Assembly (NCBI RefSeq): GCF_020921035.1
Contig: NC_063153.1
Coordinates: forward strand, 14,694,001 to 14,758,000
Direction: 5' to 3'
Origin: Rhodamnia argentea
Lineage: Eukaryota > Streptophyta > Magnoliopsida > Myrtales > Myrtaceae
DNA: 64,000 bases
Part shown: in pieces, positions 22,912 through 38,897 of the stretch
Position numbering within the stretch: the first letter of the stretch is position 1
Layout: each line of letters starts with the position of its first letter
The notes under the pieces: model-generated
Database searches by the model: none
The model's input: the letters and a program-made list of their open reading frames with translations, nothing else
What the model was told of the DNA's origin: nothing
Made by a program: the position numbers and the translations under genes

Positions 22912-23205
22912 TGTCTTGCATGGGAGAAGGGTTTTGAATGTATCCTCTCCTTGTTTACGTGATTAATATGCTGTTTATATACATGGAATTTCTCTCTATC
23001 TATTAGCTTAAGATTGAACTTTTGGCATATCCTTTCACATTATTCAAGTTCTCCTTTCCTTTTATTTTCAGTATTTTTTTTTTGTTGCTTTTAACACACA
23101 TAAACTCAACGTGAACGGCATATGTAAAGATCCGTGAACTCGAGAGACCTTTGAATCAAATTGATTCAAACCAAGACATTTAGTACATCCTTGCCATCTT
23201 TAGGG
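22302..23205. other. MKK6 copy A 3' region
   Basis: Matches the 3' flank of MKK6 copy B (38618-39475): the phrases 'agctgcaggtgttta', 'gcttacccgggacgtatttg' and 'aatccatgcttagccc' recur in order. It holds a (GA)n run at 22874-22909 that copy B lacks. Confidence 0.7.
22874..22909. repeat. (GA)n microsatellite unique to copy A
   Basis: Perfect run of about 18 units inside duplicated DNA; the corresponding place in copy B (near 39190) has none, so it arose after the duplication or was lost from copy B. Confidence 0.9.
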
Positions 23206-26180
23206 GGTCGCGACCTAAAAATTATATTTAGGTTAATGGATTATTAAGTTAATTAAATTAACTAACCTAGTTCGAGTTCTCCTAAACTCTATTAAAACGC
23301 AACTTAGGTTCAATTTCATAAAGAATATTCAATAGGAGTTGCCACTAATCATTGTAGGTAAGTTGATTAGAAACCTAAATAAAATAGCGGGAGAAAACTA
23401 TTTTATTTTTATGAACCATATATTATGAGTCCAGGGACTTGGTTATGCTAGATTACTTTAACGTCCTTTTGGTACCATTTTATTTCATGAAAACATTTGG
23501 AGCATGCGCCAAGTAATATTCTCTCTTTTTGGATTCACTTTTTAAGTGAAATCTAATCTATATGCAATGCATGAATTTTAATCTAAATGCAATTATATAG
23601 ATGAAAGCCATCTTCCCTAAGAATGCATATGAAAACTAATGTCGCGCAAATGTTTGCTAACCTAACATGGGATGAATTCAATTAACTATATGACTAACTC
23701 TATATGACATGCAATTAAATTAATTCTAACATGCAATCTACACGATGAATTAATTAACTTAACATGCGACTCTAAATGACATACTTAAATGACATGGCAA
23801 ATACGACATGTATACATGATGACATTTTTTTGCTATTTTCGAAATTAATTATGACCCTAATTGAAACTATGCCTAAAGATAATTATCTTGCATATTTTAG
23901 GGTTTGAATTTTGCCAAAAAGTTAGTTTTAGACATAAAAATCTATTTGAACATGAAAATTCTATCCTAGAATGCAATCTAATCTAAATGATTTTAAGATT
24001 TAATTTAACATGCAAATATTATCTAGAATGCTCTAATCCAGGAATGTAAATTGAATATGCAATCTATCCCGTATGGCATGCAATCTAAACCTATATGGAA
24101 ATTTATCTCCATGCAATATCTTTTAAAATCTTCAATCATGCGATCAAATATTCTAAAGATAAAATGCTTCAAAATTGGAAAGTGGATAACCAAAGATATC
24201 GCGATATTTAAATCCCATTTTTAATTTGTAATTTTACAGATCAACCTATCGGATTTAAATCTCTGCATGATTAGATGTTCTTTCTATAAGCTTAGAGATG
24301 ATGCAATATGCTCAAAGTAGGCATGTAAATATTCTAATTCTAAAAAAAAGTCAGAATTTTACCTTATCTTGCGAAATTCACTTTCCTAATTCGAATTGGG
24401 TTTGCGAACCAATGGACTGGCTCGGGAGGGTCTTGTACGCACGGCCGGACAGAGGCTGGGTAGCTCGGCAACGGCTCAGCTTGTTATTGCATGGCCTGTT
24501 TCTTCCTTCAGAATCCGCGGTCATCACCTGTTCAAGCTTTCCCTGTCAAAGTATTCTTTGACTTGCATAAAAACAAAATCAAAAGCCTACAGCGTTAGTG
24601 TCACATCTGGACAACAGCTGAAAGAAGACGGATTCATGATTTAGGCTCAATTAATCAAAAGACTCTAATAGCTCTTCCTTGACCGTGGACTTCGGGGAAA
24701 CAAGAGACGCTGCTTAGACTTGATAGATGATTATCACCCGTAGTACAGCAGGAACGCGTTTGAGGATCCACGGCGGGGATTACGACAAGGCCTAGCCACG
24801 GTGGCAGCTGCGGCGTCGGTGACAGCTCGACTTCAACGGGTTGCGGCGGGACTCATGGCTCAACGGAGATGACCGTGGGATCACAACAACGGCTCGGTGA
24901 CTCGTGGGATGACTCAGACGACTTTGACTAAACCAGTGAATAATCCAATAATCACCGCTTGGTATCTCTTCAATTGTGCATGAGATTTTGTGGTGTCTTA
25001 TTGGGTCACTCACAGATTGGAAGCAATGGATGACCCGCAGAAGAAAATATCGGCACGTAGGGGCTGTTTTTGGGGACACGACCATAAACTGGGCCGGATG
25101 AAACCATCTGGAAAAGACATCTGAAACAGCAAAGTATAATTGGAGAATTTGATCACCTGTTGGTGTCTTTGGCAAAAAGACAAGCGTGACCCGCACACAC
25201 AATAAGCGATACGACATGTTGACATGACATTTCTAAAAAAATAGAAATTTTCGACACGTTTAAAATACGTTATGTATTAGGATTGCACTAGGGATGCCAT
25301 GACTTTCCAATGTTTTTTTTTTTTGGTCGAAACTATCTAATGGATGACAAACAATAAATAAAACCCTTTTGAATCTATTCTAACTTTAAAAAATGTAGAC
25401 ATAGGGTTAAATGATTTTTCCTAAAATTTTTGGGGTTTAATACAAATCTTGCATTATCATCAATTTTGAGCACACATCGAAAAATCCATCTTAACTAGCT
25501 ACGGCTTTGCCAAAAGGCGGTGCATGCTGCTTATAAGTCACTCCGGAGGGCGAGGACACGTGCGAGAATTCCTTGCATCAATCTTCGCCTTCTCTATCGA
25601 TCCGTTCCATCGCTCGAAGTTCATAAGTAGGAAAGCGCCGATCTTTTATGAATTTGCAATTTTGCGGGATTGAGCCAACATTCTTGTTAAAAGAACGTGC
25701 AAGTTTCTGATTACGTTGCAATTGATATCGGCTAATGATAAATTTCTCGTGCGAATGAAGACTTCATTCGAACCAAATCCAAGGGATAAGAATTTGAATC
25801 CATTGTTGGTTTTGCTTTCTTCGTGCTCATGCAAGTTTGCTTCGATTTTGTAACCGACCGACCCTCGTTGTACCCTCACCGCCTGGTTTACGCTCCTTCT
25901 CTTTTTTCTTTAATTTTTAATTCTTTAAATTAATTTAAATAGTTGATTAAAAAAAACTTAATTTAAACACTAACTAAATTAAAAAAAGATTCGATTTGAA
26001 TCAAAACGTAAATTTTTTGACTCGTTTTTTTTTTTATGTTTTTATCTACGTCCATGTTACGTAGAATAGAGAAAAACTAATAAGAAAAAAGTCAGATTAG
26101 TCAAGTGAAATGAATTTAAATGGAAAGGTTTGATTGTTAATGATACGCTGATTACACGTTCTGAAAGAAGTTCAGGATTC
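23206..26180. other. Retroelement-like, AT-rich spacer between MKK6 A and SRP54 B
   Basis: 23206-24300 opens with GGGTCGCGACCTAAAAATTA and contains 'ggagttgccactaatcatt' and 'agcgggagaaaacta', wording I associate with LTR-retrotransposon non-coding regions in eudicots; no ends or coding region could be fixed. 24370-25220 has mid-GC DNA with short frames and no family match. 25646-25879 holds a minus-strand frame of 77 codons whose DNA recurs inverted at about 50090-50285. Confidence 0.4.
25660..25860. repeat. Inverted-repeat partner of 50090-50285
   Basis: Sequence containing 'ctaatgataaatttctcgtg', 'gaatgaagacttcattcgaa' and 'ttttgctttcttcgtgctca' matches the reverse complement of 50090-50285. 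The repeat lies upstream of SRP54 copy B here, and directly against truncated SRP54 copy C there. Confidence 0.75.
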
Positions 26181-26189
26181 AGCAGATGC

Positions 26190-26725
26190 AAGATAATGAT
26201 AAGTCTGGCAAGGAATTACGTGAAAGACCAGAAACTCTCGATCGCCATTCGTCTGTCGAATCCTCGGCCCTAGAGTCTCAGATTCTTCATCGCGATCGGT
26301 TTACGTGTTCGTCTCCTTCGTCCTCGTTTTCCGGCTGCGCGAGCGAAGATGGTGTTGGCACAGTTAGGCGGGAGTCGTGGCCGGTTAGACGGAACCGCCG
26401 GTTCCGGTTACCGCCGGTTCCGGTTCCGGGTTTGGAACCGCCGGTTCCGGGCCGGTTCCGGTTCCGGTTTGAAACCGCCGGTTCCAAAGCTCAATTGCTC
26501 TTTTCACCCAACTTACTTTTTTTTTTTTTTTTAAACCGGCCCGGAACCGGCAGTTCCGGGCCGGTTCCAACAATTTACAAACCGGAACCGGCCCTTGACG
26601 GCCGATTCCGGTTCCGGTTCCGGGTTGGAACCGTGGGCCCGGTCAACGGGCCGGTTCCGGGCCCACGGGTCCATTTGGCCACCTCTAGGCGGGACCATAA
26701 CCCGCGCGGTACAACTGAAACCGCG
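26190..26725 (+). pseudogene. Duplicated SRP54 first exon, split by a hAT-like MITE
   Basis: The leader and start of SRP54 exon 1 appear twice. Leader phrases such as 'tctcgatcgccattcgtc' and 'cggccctagagtctcag' at 26235-26282 repeat at 26862-26908, and ATGGTGTTGGCACAGTTAGG occurs at 26349 and 26975. In this upstream copy the exon is interrupted after MVLAQLGG by the element at 26374-26687 and resumes with ...CATAACCCGCGCGGTACA at 26695-26714 before unrelated sequence. It can give no SRP54 protein, but its ATG lies upstream of the real one. Confidence 0.85.
26366..26695. mobile_element. hAT-like MITE rich in GGAACCGG, about 314 bp, near-8-bp TSD
   Basis: Element about 26374-26687. The right flank GGCGGGAC (26688-26695) and left flank GGCGGGA (26367-26373) are the duplicated target, with about three bases lost at the left end. 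The ends resemble each other inverted (GTGGCC near 26376 and GGCCACCTCTA at the right). The interior is many copies of CCGGTTCC/GGAACCGG in both directions, able to fold on itself. The same kind of element, better preserved, is at 33224-33471. Confidence 0.7.
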
Positions 26726-26974
26726 CCCAAGAAGATACTCCCCAAATTCCCTCAATCTTATTTTCCAATTATTATTATTATTATCATCAAAATAAGATAA
26801 TAATTATCTTAATTTTTCTCTTCACCCTCTTGCCCTAGAAAGGAATCTGTGAGATCAGAAACCCTGAATCGCCATTCCTCCGTCGATTACCCGGCCCTAG
26901 AGTCTCAGATTCCTCATCACGATCGGTTTCTTGTTCGTAAACTTCGTCCTCGTTTTCCGGCTGCGCGAGCGGAT

Positions 26975-30587
<3,613 letters not shown>

Positions 30588-31540
30588 TCGGAAGCTTCAG
30601 CATTGGCGTGTCAAGTGGGAATGGTTCCTGACTCACTGACCAGACCAAAGTCTTTTGGTTTTGTATCAAACTACAAATTTAGCTTGTATTCAGGCAAAAC
30701 AGTTTTACACGGATATATGGCGAGGAATGGTAGTTTTGCGTTACTTGTAATATAAGAAATTGTTCTTGGTAACATCAAAACTGAAGAAGACTCGGGCATT
30801 CCTAGAGACCGAAACACTCGACTGGGGAAGCTTCAACATTGCGCGTAACTAGTGCTAACTTGCTATTCTGTAACGTTGAGAGAGTGCCATCAAAGCAATC
30901 CACTTTTATTACTACGGAGCAGGGCTAATTATACTCATCCTCAAAACACATAGGCAAGGTGATTTTGATCTTCACCAATTATAGTTAATAAAATTGTTGT
31001 TATTGTTAGCCGCCTGAATGAGACCTTGGGATTATCACTGCTATAATCTAGAAATACAGTAATACTTTATTTGATGCGGAATAGTGGCGATTCAAAGTTC
31101 AAATATTGATCATATCCCATTCATAAAGTAACCCATTTTAGCCAAGTAGGCGAGCCGTAAAGGAGCTCACTAGGGCAAGATCCCAATCAGATTGTTCGGA
31201 TCATTGATGCAAGAGCGGTCATGTGGCCCCAATCCGATGATTGCCACGATTCTCGACGGGAAAATCAAGAGGCGAGTACTCTTCTCCGTACTTAACTAAC
31301 TTCAATGTCACCCTCTGCCTTTTTCCCTATAGGTCAAGTCAAATAGTCCAGTTGAATTAGGGAGAGGCCTCCACCAGAGTCTCCTAGCAACATGGTTGCT
31401 GCCATATTCATTCGAGGCCCGCCATCTTTCACTGCCTCTCGATGACGCCATCGCTTACTGCCTGCAACCATGTCACCCAATTCGTGCGAGGCGATAGTCG
31501 CTTGATGTGACCCATTCTGACAGAAAGTGGGGCAAGCCTT
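30588..31540. other. SRP54 copy B 3' flank, no gene seen
   Basis: Probably the 3' UTR, then spacer. Frames at 31334-31626 on the minus strand are the antisense of a retroelement approach region and not genes. Confidence 0.45.
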
Positions 31541-31549
31541 AGGATCCGA

Positions 31550-32085
31550 AGGATATGAAGTATATAGTGATGCTTCCAAGAGAGGATTTGGTTGTGTCTT
31601 AATATAATAAGGGAAGGTTGTTGCATGCGTCTCTAGGTAATTAAAGCCATACAGACTGAACTATTCAACGCATGGTCGGCTGCGATTGTCTTTGCCTTGA
31701 AAATATGGAGACATTACCTCTACGTAGAAAAGTTCGAGGTGTATATAGACCATAAAATCCTCATATATTTGTTCTTACAAAAAGGGTTAAACACGAGCCA
31801 AAGACGATGGATGGAATTATTGAAGGATTACGATTGCGAGATACTATATCACTCGGGAAAGGCCAAACGGAGTTGCGAATACCCTTAGTGGGAAATCCGC
31901 AATAATGCCAAACATGATGATCCAAAAGTGGAATCTGTTGAAAGGAGCATCATGTTTAGAATTTAAATTAGAAATAGGAAGCCTCACGAGTATTTTAGTA
32001 ACTTTGAGGATTGAACTGGATATTATCCAAAGGGTCAAAGCATCACAACAAAAGGACCTTGAAATTTTAGAAGGGACTATTTTTT
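31550..32085 (+). mobile_element. Ty3/gypsy pol fragment (RNase H and start of the connection to integrase)
   Basis: In the plus direction the translation shows the RNase H signature order of gypsy-type retrotransposons: VYSDASKRGFGCVL near 31560, then [19 protein letters not shown] near 31700, then [20 protein letters not shown] near 31800, then the segment linking to integrase (GSLTSILVTLRI near 31978). Stops at about 31603, 31640 and 31886 and a small loss near 31690 interrupt it. No LTRs were found nearby. It is a dead fragment about 0.5 kb long. Confidence 0.8.
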
Positions 32086-33111
32086 TTTTTCTTTTGGGTC
32101 AGAAGAAGGGACCATGTGTTGCATATTACATGATAATGTTTCATTTCACTTCTAACCCTTTTGCTTTATTCTTCACTTCTTCTAATGAGATATTTAGATA
32201 TGTGAATTGTACTATGGTACTTGATTTTTGAAGATAGTAAAATTCTCTCTCTCACGTGGCTTTTCTCATTTTGGATTTTTCACGTACATCGTATCTCGTG
32301 CGATTTAATTTTTCTTTCATCTTTTGCTATTTTACGCTTCGACTTCAGTATCTTTTGGCGTTCTTCCGCAACAGATGCTTTCCTGGGTTCCTTGAACATG
32401 CAAAGTAAGAGGATTTGATTTTTCTTTTCTTTGTTAACCCCACTTTGCCCTGGGAAACTCCCCATTCACATAGAAATTCACTGGCCATAATCTCCCCTCT
32501 GGTGTGGTGAGGAAAGCTCTCCGCATAGTCACTCGTGCACCTGCACCGAACCCCGAATATAATTCCATAGGAGCTCGCATTCGAGTCCTTTTCTTTATAT
32601 ACATGAACACTTCTTTCCCCTACTTTTAGCGAAGTTCCAAGATATGCCTCGTTCGCAAGATGGAAGACCCGTTAATGTTAATATCACGGTGGATCGATTG
32701 ATATGTTCCCACGCAGGATAGTTTCATTCCATTCGAGCAGACCCTTCATCACTTCGCGGTTGCATTCACACTTCCAAAGAGCAACAGCATCGCCAACCAA
32801 ATCACGAGCAGCATCAACATAACCAAAGAACGCAATCAGCGGAACCCCAGGTAAGAATGCGCCGGTGCTCTCGATCCGCGGTTTCACGCGCGAGGGCGAC
32901 TGAACGGCGAACATCTCAAATCACTCCAAACATGACTAACGGGTCAAATTTGAAAAATGTACCAGCTGGAAGCTAGGAGAAAAATCCAATATCGCTGAAG
33001 CTTTGATTCAGCAATAATTTCGCCGACAAAAAGGAAACGTGAAATCTAATCCATCGTGTGGTTTAAAAATTTGGAATTCATCGGTAGATGAAGACCCTTT
33101 GAGGAGCTTAC

Positions 33112-33215
33112 CTGCAGCGACGTGATCTCGGAGCCTTCAGCTTGATTTCGACGAGGCAGAGACTGGAGCAGAGTCGCAAGAGAGTTCCCGAAGAGATGAT
33201 GGAGAGCGCTGAGAT
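33112..33215 (-). pseudogene. Orphan APC11 non-coding first exon
   Basis: Minus-strand copy of the APC11 leader exon with donor (CTGCAG then gtaagctcc) at the low end, matching 16143-16255. No APC11 coding exon follows: DNA leftwards is duplicated intron until 32378 and then retroelement. Its upstream side is the promoter shared with MKK6 copy B. Confidence 0.8.
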
Positions 33216-33479
33216 GTTGTAACTAGATATGGCCACGGGCCGATTTGGGCCTAGAACTGGCTCGTGGAAGAACCGGAACCGACCCGGCCCCTCACGGGCC
33301 GGTTCCGATTTTAAAAAATTAGGAACCAGCAAAAAAAAGAAAATTAGGGAAAGAGCCCTCCCTCCCCCTCGGGCCCCGCCCCAAAACCGGAACTACCCCT
33401 TCAAGGGATGGTTCCGATTCCATAGTGGCCAGGAATCGGAACCAGCGGTTCCCGACCCGTGGCCATGCCTAGTTGTAAC
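33216..33479. mobile_element. hAT-like MITE, 248 bp, 8-bp TSD GTTGTAAC
   Basis: Element 33224-33471. GTTGTAAC occurs on both sides (33216-33223 and 33472-33479). The left end TAGATATGGCCACGGG and the right end CCCGTGGCCATGCCTA are inverted repeats with two mismatches over 16 bases. The interior has GGAACCGG-type runs. An 8-bp duplication and TA(G)..ATGGC ends are typical of hAT elements; there is no transposase. The empty site is seen in copy 1 at 16246-16256, so the insertion postdates the duplication. Confidence 0.9.
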
Positions 33480-34077
33480 TTGGGAAAAAGCAATTTGTAT
33501 TTATGTCTCGAATTTTTTGAAGAAATAAAATAAAATAAAAACATAAAATACTGGTTAACCACTACATGCATATTATAAAAATACCAATAAAAAAATGAAT
33601 TCCCTTGCACCACCGAAAATATTACTCGATCTTTTTAAAGAAAATAATTAAGTATGATACGAATAAAATTACGAGAAGTCATCACTTGATTGAGCCCCGT
33701 TATATATTATCTTTCATTGGGATATATGGAAATCGATAAACATTGCAACGTCGAGAATTAAAGATGTATTCGTGCCTTTAATTGGCAAGCTATATTTCAT
33801 TTCTTAACTACTGCATGCATATAAAAATAGCAATAAAATTTTCTTTATTATGGCCAATGTTTTTTTTTTTGGTCGGAATTATTATGGCCAATGTCATATG
33901 CATATATTTTTTGGCCAATATATGTGAATTAATTTATTGATACACGAAGCTTTCTTTTTAGAATTACGAAATATTCTCCCGTCTTTACTGTATTCTGCGC
34001 GGCCATTCCGGTTTGAATTTTCGGTCCTCCAACGGACTTCTCGTCACCATCTTCTTTCAAGACACAGACTAAACAAT
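33480..34077. promoter_or_regulatory. MKK6 copy B promoter with MSA element
   Basis: Matches the divergent promoter of copy 1. TCCAACGGAC is conserved at 34028-34037, 117 bases before the start codon, and matches the MSA consensus at nine of ten places. The hAT-like MITE has been placed between this promoter and the orphan APC11 exon, lengthening the spacing by 264 bases. Confidence 0.55.
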
Positions 34078-34102
34078 TCTCTCTCTCTCTCTCTCTCTCT
34101 CT
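34078..34102. repeat. (CT)n microsatellite in the MKK6 copy B leader
   Basis: About 12 units, shorter than the 18 in copy A. Confidence 0.95.
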
Positions 34103-34153
34103 GCCATTAAAGCATCACGAGCCATTCTGAGCTTCTGGCGAACCCTAACAATC

Positions 34154-37100
34154 ATGAAGACGATGAGGAGCACGAAGCCGCTGAAGCCACTCAAGCTCTC
34201 GGTCCCCGTCCAGGACGCCCCGATAGCCTCCTTCTTGTAAGCTCCGCTCCCCGCTTAAACATCGTTTGCGCAGCGCGATTTGTCCGTTCAGTTCGTGAGC
34301 TGTTGGTTTAGGCGTCGGATTCAGCTTCGATTGCTTCGAAACCGACCTGGATTTCGGTTTCTCCGCTGGCCGTTTCGGTTCTCTGCGGAAGCTAAGCAGG
34401 GGATCACTGAGAAAACTGACGATATTTGAGGTTTCCGACTGAGATTAGTTTGCCGTGCTGCTGAAAACAGGAGGAGAAAATGAGATGTGGATCGGAATTC
34501 CAATTGCCGTGTAGTAGTAGCCCGTAGGATTGGGTTATGTATCCGTTGCTTGAAGAATGCTCAACTTTGGTTTAGTGGAAATGCCAGATGTACAATTAAG
34601 GACATGCGATTGAGGCATTGCGTAAATAAAGTTACCTTGGGAACCGTTCACTTGGTTTTGAGTTGAGATTGAGGCAGCATCTTGATTCAACCACTTGATT
34701 TGTTTCAGTTGATGTGCAACTTTATATCCATGGATACCTTACCAGCTAAAGTTTTCTTCAAAATCTACTGATCTAGTCTTATAAAGTCTGTTTAACTTGT
34801 GGCTAATCCAAACGACACAACTAATGCAGGACTGCAAGTGGCACATTCCATGATGGCGATTTGCTGTTAAATCACAAAGGTTTGCGGCTCGTGTCTGAAG
34901 AAAAAGATTCTCGAGTAAGTCTTCTTTAAGATCAGGTCACTAAAAGAGAGGTGATCATCTATATCCTCCTACAAATGATAGGATTGGTCACTAGGCAGGA
35001 TTGTGGAATTTTTGGGGGAAGCTGATTTCACCTAGTAGGCATAGTTGTTTGAAGCTGCTCAAATGTACTGTGGACTGATACTGCTCAATTTGCATGTGAT
35101 ACACTGTTAGATCTGTGTCTAGGCGAGAGTAATTAGATAAGTGCACAGGAAAGAAGTCATGGATGGCGTAATTGTTTTGCTCTGAATTTTTGGATTCCAA
35201 GATGTCATCAAGTACTCTTATATGTTACATCAGATTTAGCTGTTCCCGCTGTTACTCTCTGCATACTTCACCACATAGAGTTTCCTTTGTACCACTGTTC
35301 TCTGCGTGAAGTAACTTTTTGGATTACTTGACTTTTAGATATAGCATTTGAGCTCTGTTAAGCAGTGTATTTGCCAATGCTGGTAGAAGACATCAGCATG
35401 AATGTTCTATATTGAGGATTGTGTTTCTCTATTAGAACTTCTGTGAATTAGAATTCAGTTCCTTGTCCACTTGAACTTCCTATGATGCTGGATTTGATTC
35501 TCACTTTTTTCCATTTGACATAGCTGTTTGTTTGATTTCATAGCACTTCTGTCTTAATCCAGTTTGAGCTCATGAGATTTGCTTTCCTTTTTCCACGTGG
35601 ACAGCCTTCCAATGGTAAGGAATTTGACCTTGACTTCTCGTTGGAAGACCTTGAGACTATCAAAGTCATAGGAAAGGGAAGTGGTGGTGTGGTACAACTT
35701 GTTCGCCATAAATGGGTTGGAAACCTATTTGCCCTGAAGGTAATAATAGTAACATGAAAGGCTTCTCTGTTGCTCAGCAGGATTTCTTATTTATTCTCTT
35801 TTTCTACGTTGCCTAAGGTCTACAAAGAAATCCCTTGTACGAGTAACTGAGTAAGTCTGCAGTATTTCTTTTCCATCAAACAAATTTCTGATGTGATCTA
35901 GGCAGGAGTAGCATTGCAAAGGAGGATATATCCCAGGGTCAACAAATGATGGGGGCATCCTTTCTGCATTTTGCACAACATAGCAATTAAAATCTATTTA
36001 TCACCTTTTTACTTTGTTAGGATATAGTTCAGTTTGAGACTCAAGCAACATATCTCTCTCAAAGGCACAGAAATCCGTAAAACACGGAATTGTATGAGGA
36101 TTTATTGATTTTGCATATAGATATGTCTAATACAAAACAAATGAAAGTTCCTAGTAATCATGATTTATCATATCTTGCTGAAATAATAATCTGATCCACA
36201 GTCTATTATGTAAATCAAAACTTAGTTGTTCTACTACGATATATGCGACAGTTTTGCTATCTAGCATCATGCTATTCGAATGTCAATTTTTTTTATTATC
36301 GGCACAACTTCATTAGAGAAAGTAATTGTTAGCTATACTTTTTAAAGTAGATGTCAATAGTGTCCATTTGGAGTCATTAGGGAATTTCTAACTGGTAACG
36401 AGACAACTTCCATCACCCAAAACACCATATTTTACAATATAATTTGCTTAATATATACATGTCAATATTAAGGAGCGTGGTATTAGGACTTCACTGGATT
36501 TTATGATTTAGTTCAATTCATGTTTAAACCTAAGATTTCCATTCATAATTTGTGTATTGATCTCGCAACTATGTCACACCACCACCAAACCTCAGGGGTT
36601 GGATGTTTATCGTTAGATTAAGTTCAGTTTCTTAAATGGAAAGTGACTATTACCAACAAGCTCGAATAGCAGTGCTGTTCCTGAATGAACTATCTGTATA
36701 CATGCGGCTTAGATGTTAGTCTATTATCTTCAAAATCAAAGTCACAGAATATTTTGCTAAGTGACCTGTGTTTCTGCATTAGCTTCTGCAGTTTCTATCT
36801 ATGTTGGTTAGAGTATCATGCTGAATATACCTATGGCCATCTGCTTACAATTTGTCAACGACAGCTACTGCATAGAGCTAGAATATTCTTCTATTACTAC
36901 TGAGTCTCTTTCATGGATGTGTCTGGTCTTTGCTTGATCGGAGTTGTATTTCGGATTTGTAGGTCATCCAGATGAATATACAAGAAGAGATCCGTAAACA
37001 GATTGTACAAGAGCTAAAGATAAATCAAGCTTCTCAATGTCCACATGTAGTGATTTGCTACCACTCGTTCTACCACAATGGAGCTTTCTCCTTGGTGTTG

Positions 37101-38617
37101 GAGTACATGGACCGTGGATCCTTGGTTGACGTGGTTAGACAAGTTAAGACTATCCTAGAACCGTATTTAGCAGTGGTCTGTAAGCAGGTATTGAGTTCTC
37201 AGATAAAAATCTCCAGTAAAACATGAAGAGTTTCAACGAAACTTGTCAACACTAAAGGATGATTATTTGTGTCCAGGTGTTACAAGGTCTTGTTTATTTG
37301 CACAATGAGAGACATGTAATACACAGGGATATAAAACCATCCAATCTGCTTGTGAACCACAGAGGTGAAGTGAAGATTACAGATTTCGGGGTCAGTGCAA
37401 TGCTAGCAAGCTCAATGGGTCAACGAGATACATTTGTTGGAACGTACAATTATATGTCGGTATGTGGGCACCACTGCTTTTGAACTACCTTCATGAAACT
37501 GAAACTCATTTTGTATCTGAGTCAAGAAATCTAGCTGTGTTGGCACATAGAACAGACATTTTGCGTAGAACTGATATATAGAAGTTAAATTAGCTGACAT
37601 TATTACTTGTAGCCTGAGAGGATTAGCGGAAGTACATACGACTACAGCAGTGATATCTGGAGTTTGGGTATGGTAGTACTTGAATGTGCTATAGGACGCT
37701 TTCCTTACATGCAATCCGAAGATCAGCAAGGCTGGCCAAGTTTTTATGAGCTTTTAGAGGCAATTGTCGAAAGCCCACCACCTTCTGCTCCGCCAGATCA
37801 GTTTTCCCCAGAGTTCTGCTCATTTGTATCTTCCTGGTAAGGATTAAACACTCACGTCACTTGTTTGCTGTACCCTCATTTTTGACCTCACGTGTAGCCA
37901 AGCTTGTGCCTTACCTTTCTGGGATTTTCATAATTCATGCTTTTAGGATTTTAATATTGGGATAAGTCCTCCGCAAAATATAAACTCTATCTAGCACATT
38001 CTTTGCCTCCGACTGGATTGACAGCAAGCTATCTGCATCCCTCAAAACTAGTGTTTGATCTCACCATAATTGTGATGTTTATGGGTTGAGACATTAATTG
38101 GTTTTGGTTCATTGTCTATATATGTCCGTTATATGTCACTTCTGTGATCAATTAGCAGCATTTGGTATTGATTATCTCCGTTGGAAATGTGAGAGATGTG
38201 CAAATCGGATCTATAAATTAGGAAGTGACCAATAGTGCTTGTTGGGGCTGGGCATGAGCCAATATGAATGCAAAGATAAATCACGATACTTACCTTAGCT
38301 TTCTTCTCGTATCAGAACTCAATATAGTATTTTGATGTGCACCTTCCTCTGTGGTTCTCAGCATACAAAAGGACCCTCAACAAAGGTCTTCATCTCTGGA
38401 CCTTTTGGTAAGTGATATGTGATTGTAAGCTGTGTCTATTTCACATCTAACATTCTGCCTGATGTTTTTTTTTTTTTTTTGCCTCATGGTTATTTGACAA
38501 TGAATTCTGTCGTCGTTTCAGAGTCATCCTTTCATAAAAAAGTTTGAAGACAAAGATATCAATCTCGGGATTCTCGTAGGTAGCTTGGAACCTCCTGTGA
38601 GTTTTCCGAGATATTAA
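34154..38617 (+). CDS. MKK6: MAP kinase kinase 6 (ANQ/NQK1-type), intact
   Basis: CDS join(34154..34236, 34830..34914, 35605..35739, 36963..37187, 37277..37459, 37613..37836, 38362..38407, 38522..38617), 358 residues, in frame with GT-AG introns. N-terminal MAPK-docking stretch [11 protein letters not shown] (about 8-18); glycine loop GKGSGGVV (79-86); ATP lysine K101 in FALK; catalytic loop HRDIKPSN (192-199, Asp194); DFG 212-214; activation loop with the plant MAPKK pattern S/T-x5-S/T at Ser222/Thr228; [11 protein letters not shown] substrate loop; C-terminal [11 protein letters not shown]. Closest in memory to Arabidopsis MKK6/ANQ1 (356 residues) and tobacco NQK1. In that pathway NPK1/ANP MAPKKKs activate MKK6, which activates MPK4/NRK1 at the phragmoplast to expand the cell plate in cytokinesis. 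Start is the first ATG after the CT leader and gives the conserved N-terminus. Ends FPRY TAA. Confidence 0.95.
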
Positions 38618-38868
38618 GCTGCGGGTGTTTATGGAATGAACATCCTCTTGCTCATATGTATCCATCATCATCTGCGTGGTTGAAAATTTGAACAGCGTTA
38701 CTTCGCTTGAGCAATTGAGCAGATGATGATATAACTCTCTTACATATAGAAAGAGCATACTGAGGTTCTGTACTCAAGATTCTACCTTGTACTTAATCCT
38801 ACCAGCATAAGTAAGCTTACCCGGGACGTATTTGTTTTGGCTCCTAACCTTAAAGAGCTGATTCCGAA

Positions 38869-38897
38869 AGAAGAAGAAGAAGAAGAAGAAGAAGAAG
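38869..38897. repeat. (GAA)n microsatellite in the MKK6 copy B 3' flank
   Basis: About ten GAA/AAG triplets; the partner place in copy A (22557-22575) has about five, so the tract expanded in one copy. Confidence 0.9.

Larger units (their letters stand above)
15290..23205. repeat. Segmental duplication, copy 1 (partner 32378-39475)
   Basis: About 7.9 kb whose exons and introns match 32378-39475 in order, with identity high enough to read by eye throughout. It starts inside APC11 intron 1 ('ctgggttcc' at 15297 and 32383) and ends at 'ccttgccatctttagg' (23190 and 39460), after which the sequences differ. Copy-specific changes include the MITE at 21493, a (GA)n tract at 22874 and unrelated intron DNA near 20900-21100. 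Confidence 0.9.

Noticed and set aside
26186-26800. 204-codon plus-strand frame with PVPG-like repeats
   Set aside because: It is translation of the GGAACCGG-rich element and the flanking broken SRP54 exon, not a protein gene.
31334-31626. Minus-strand frames of 65-81 codons
   Set aside because: Antisense and flanking DNA of the gypsy fragment.
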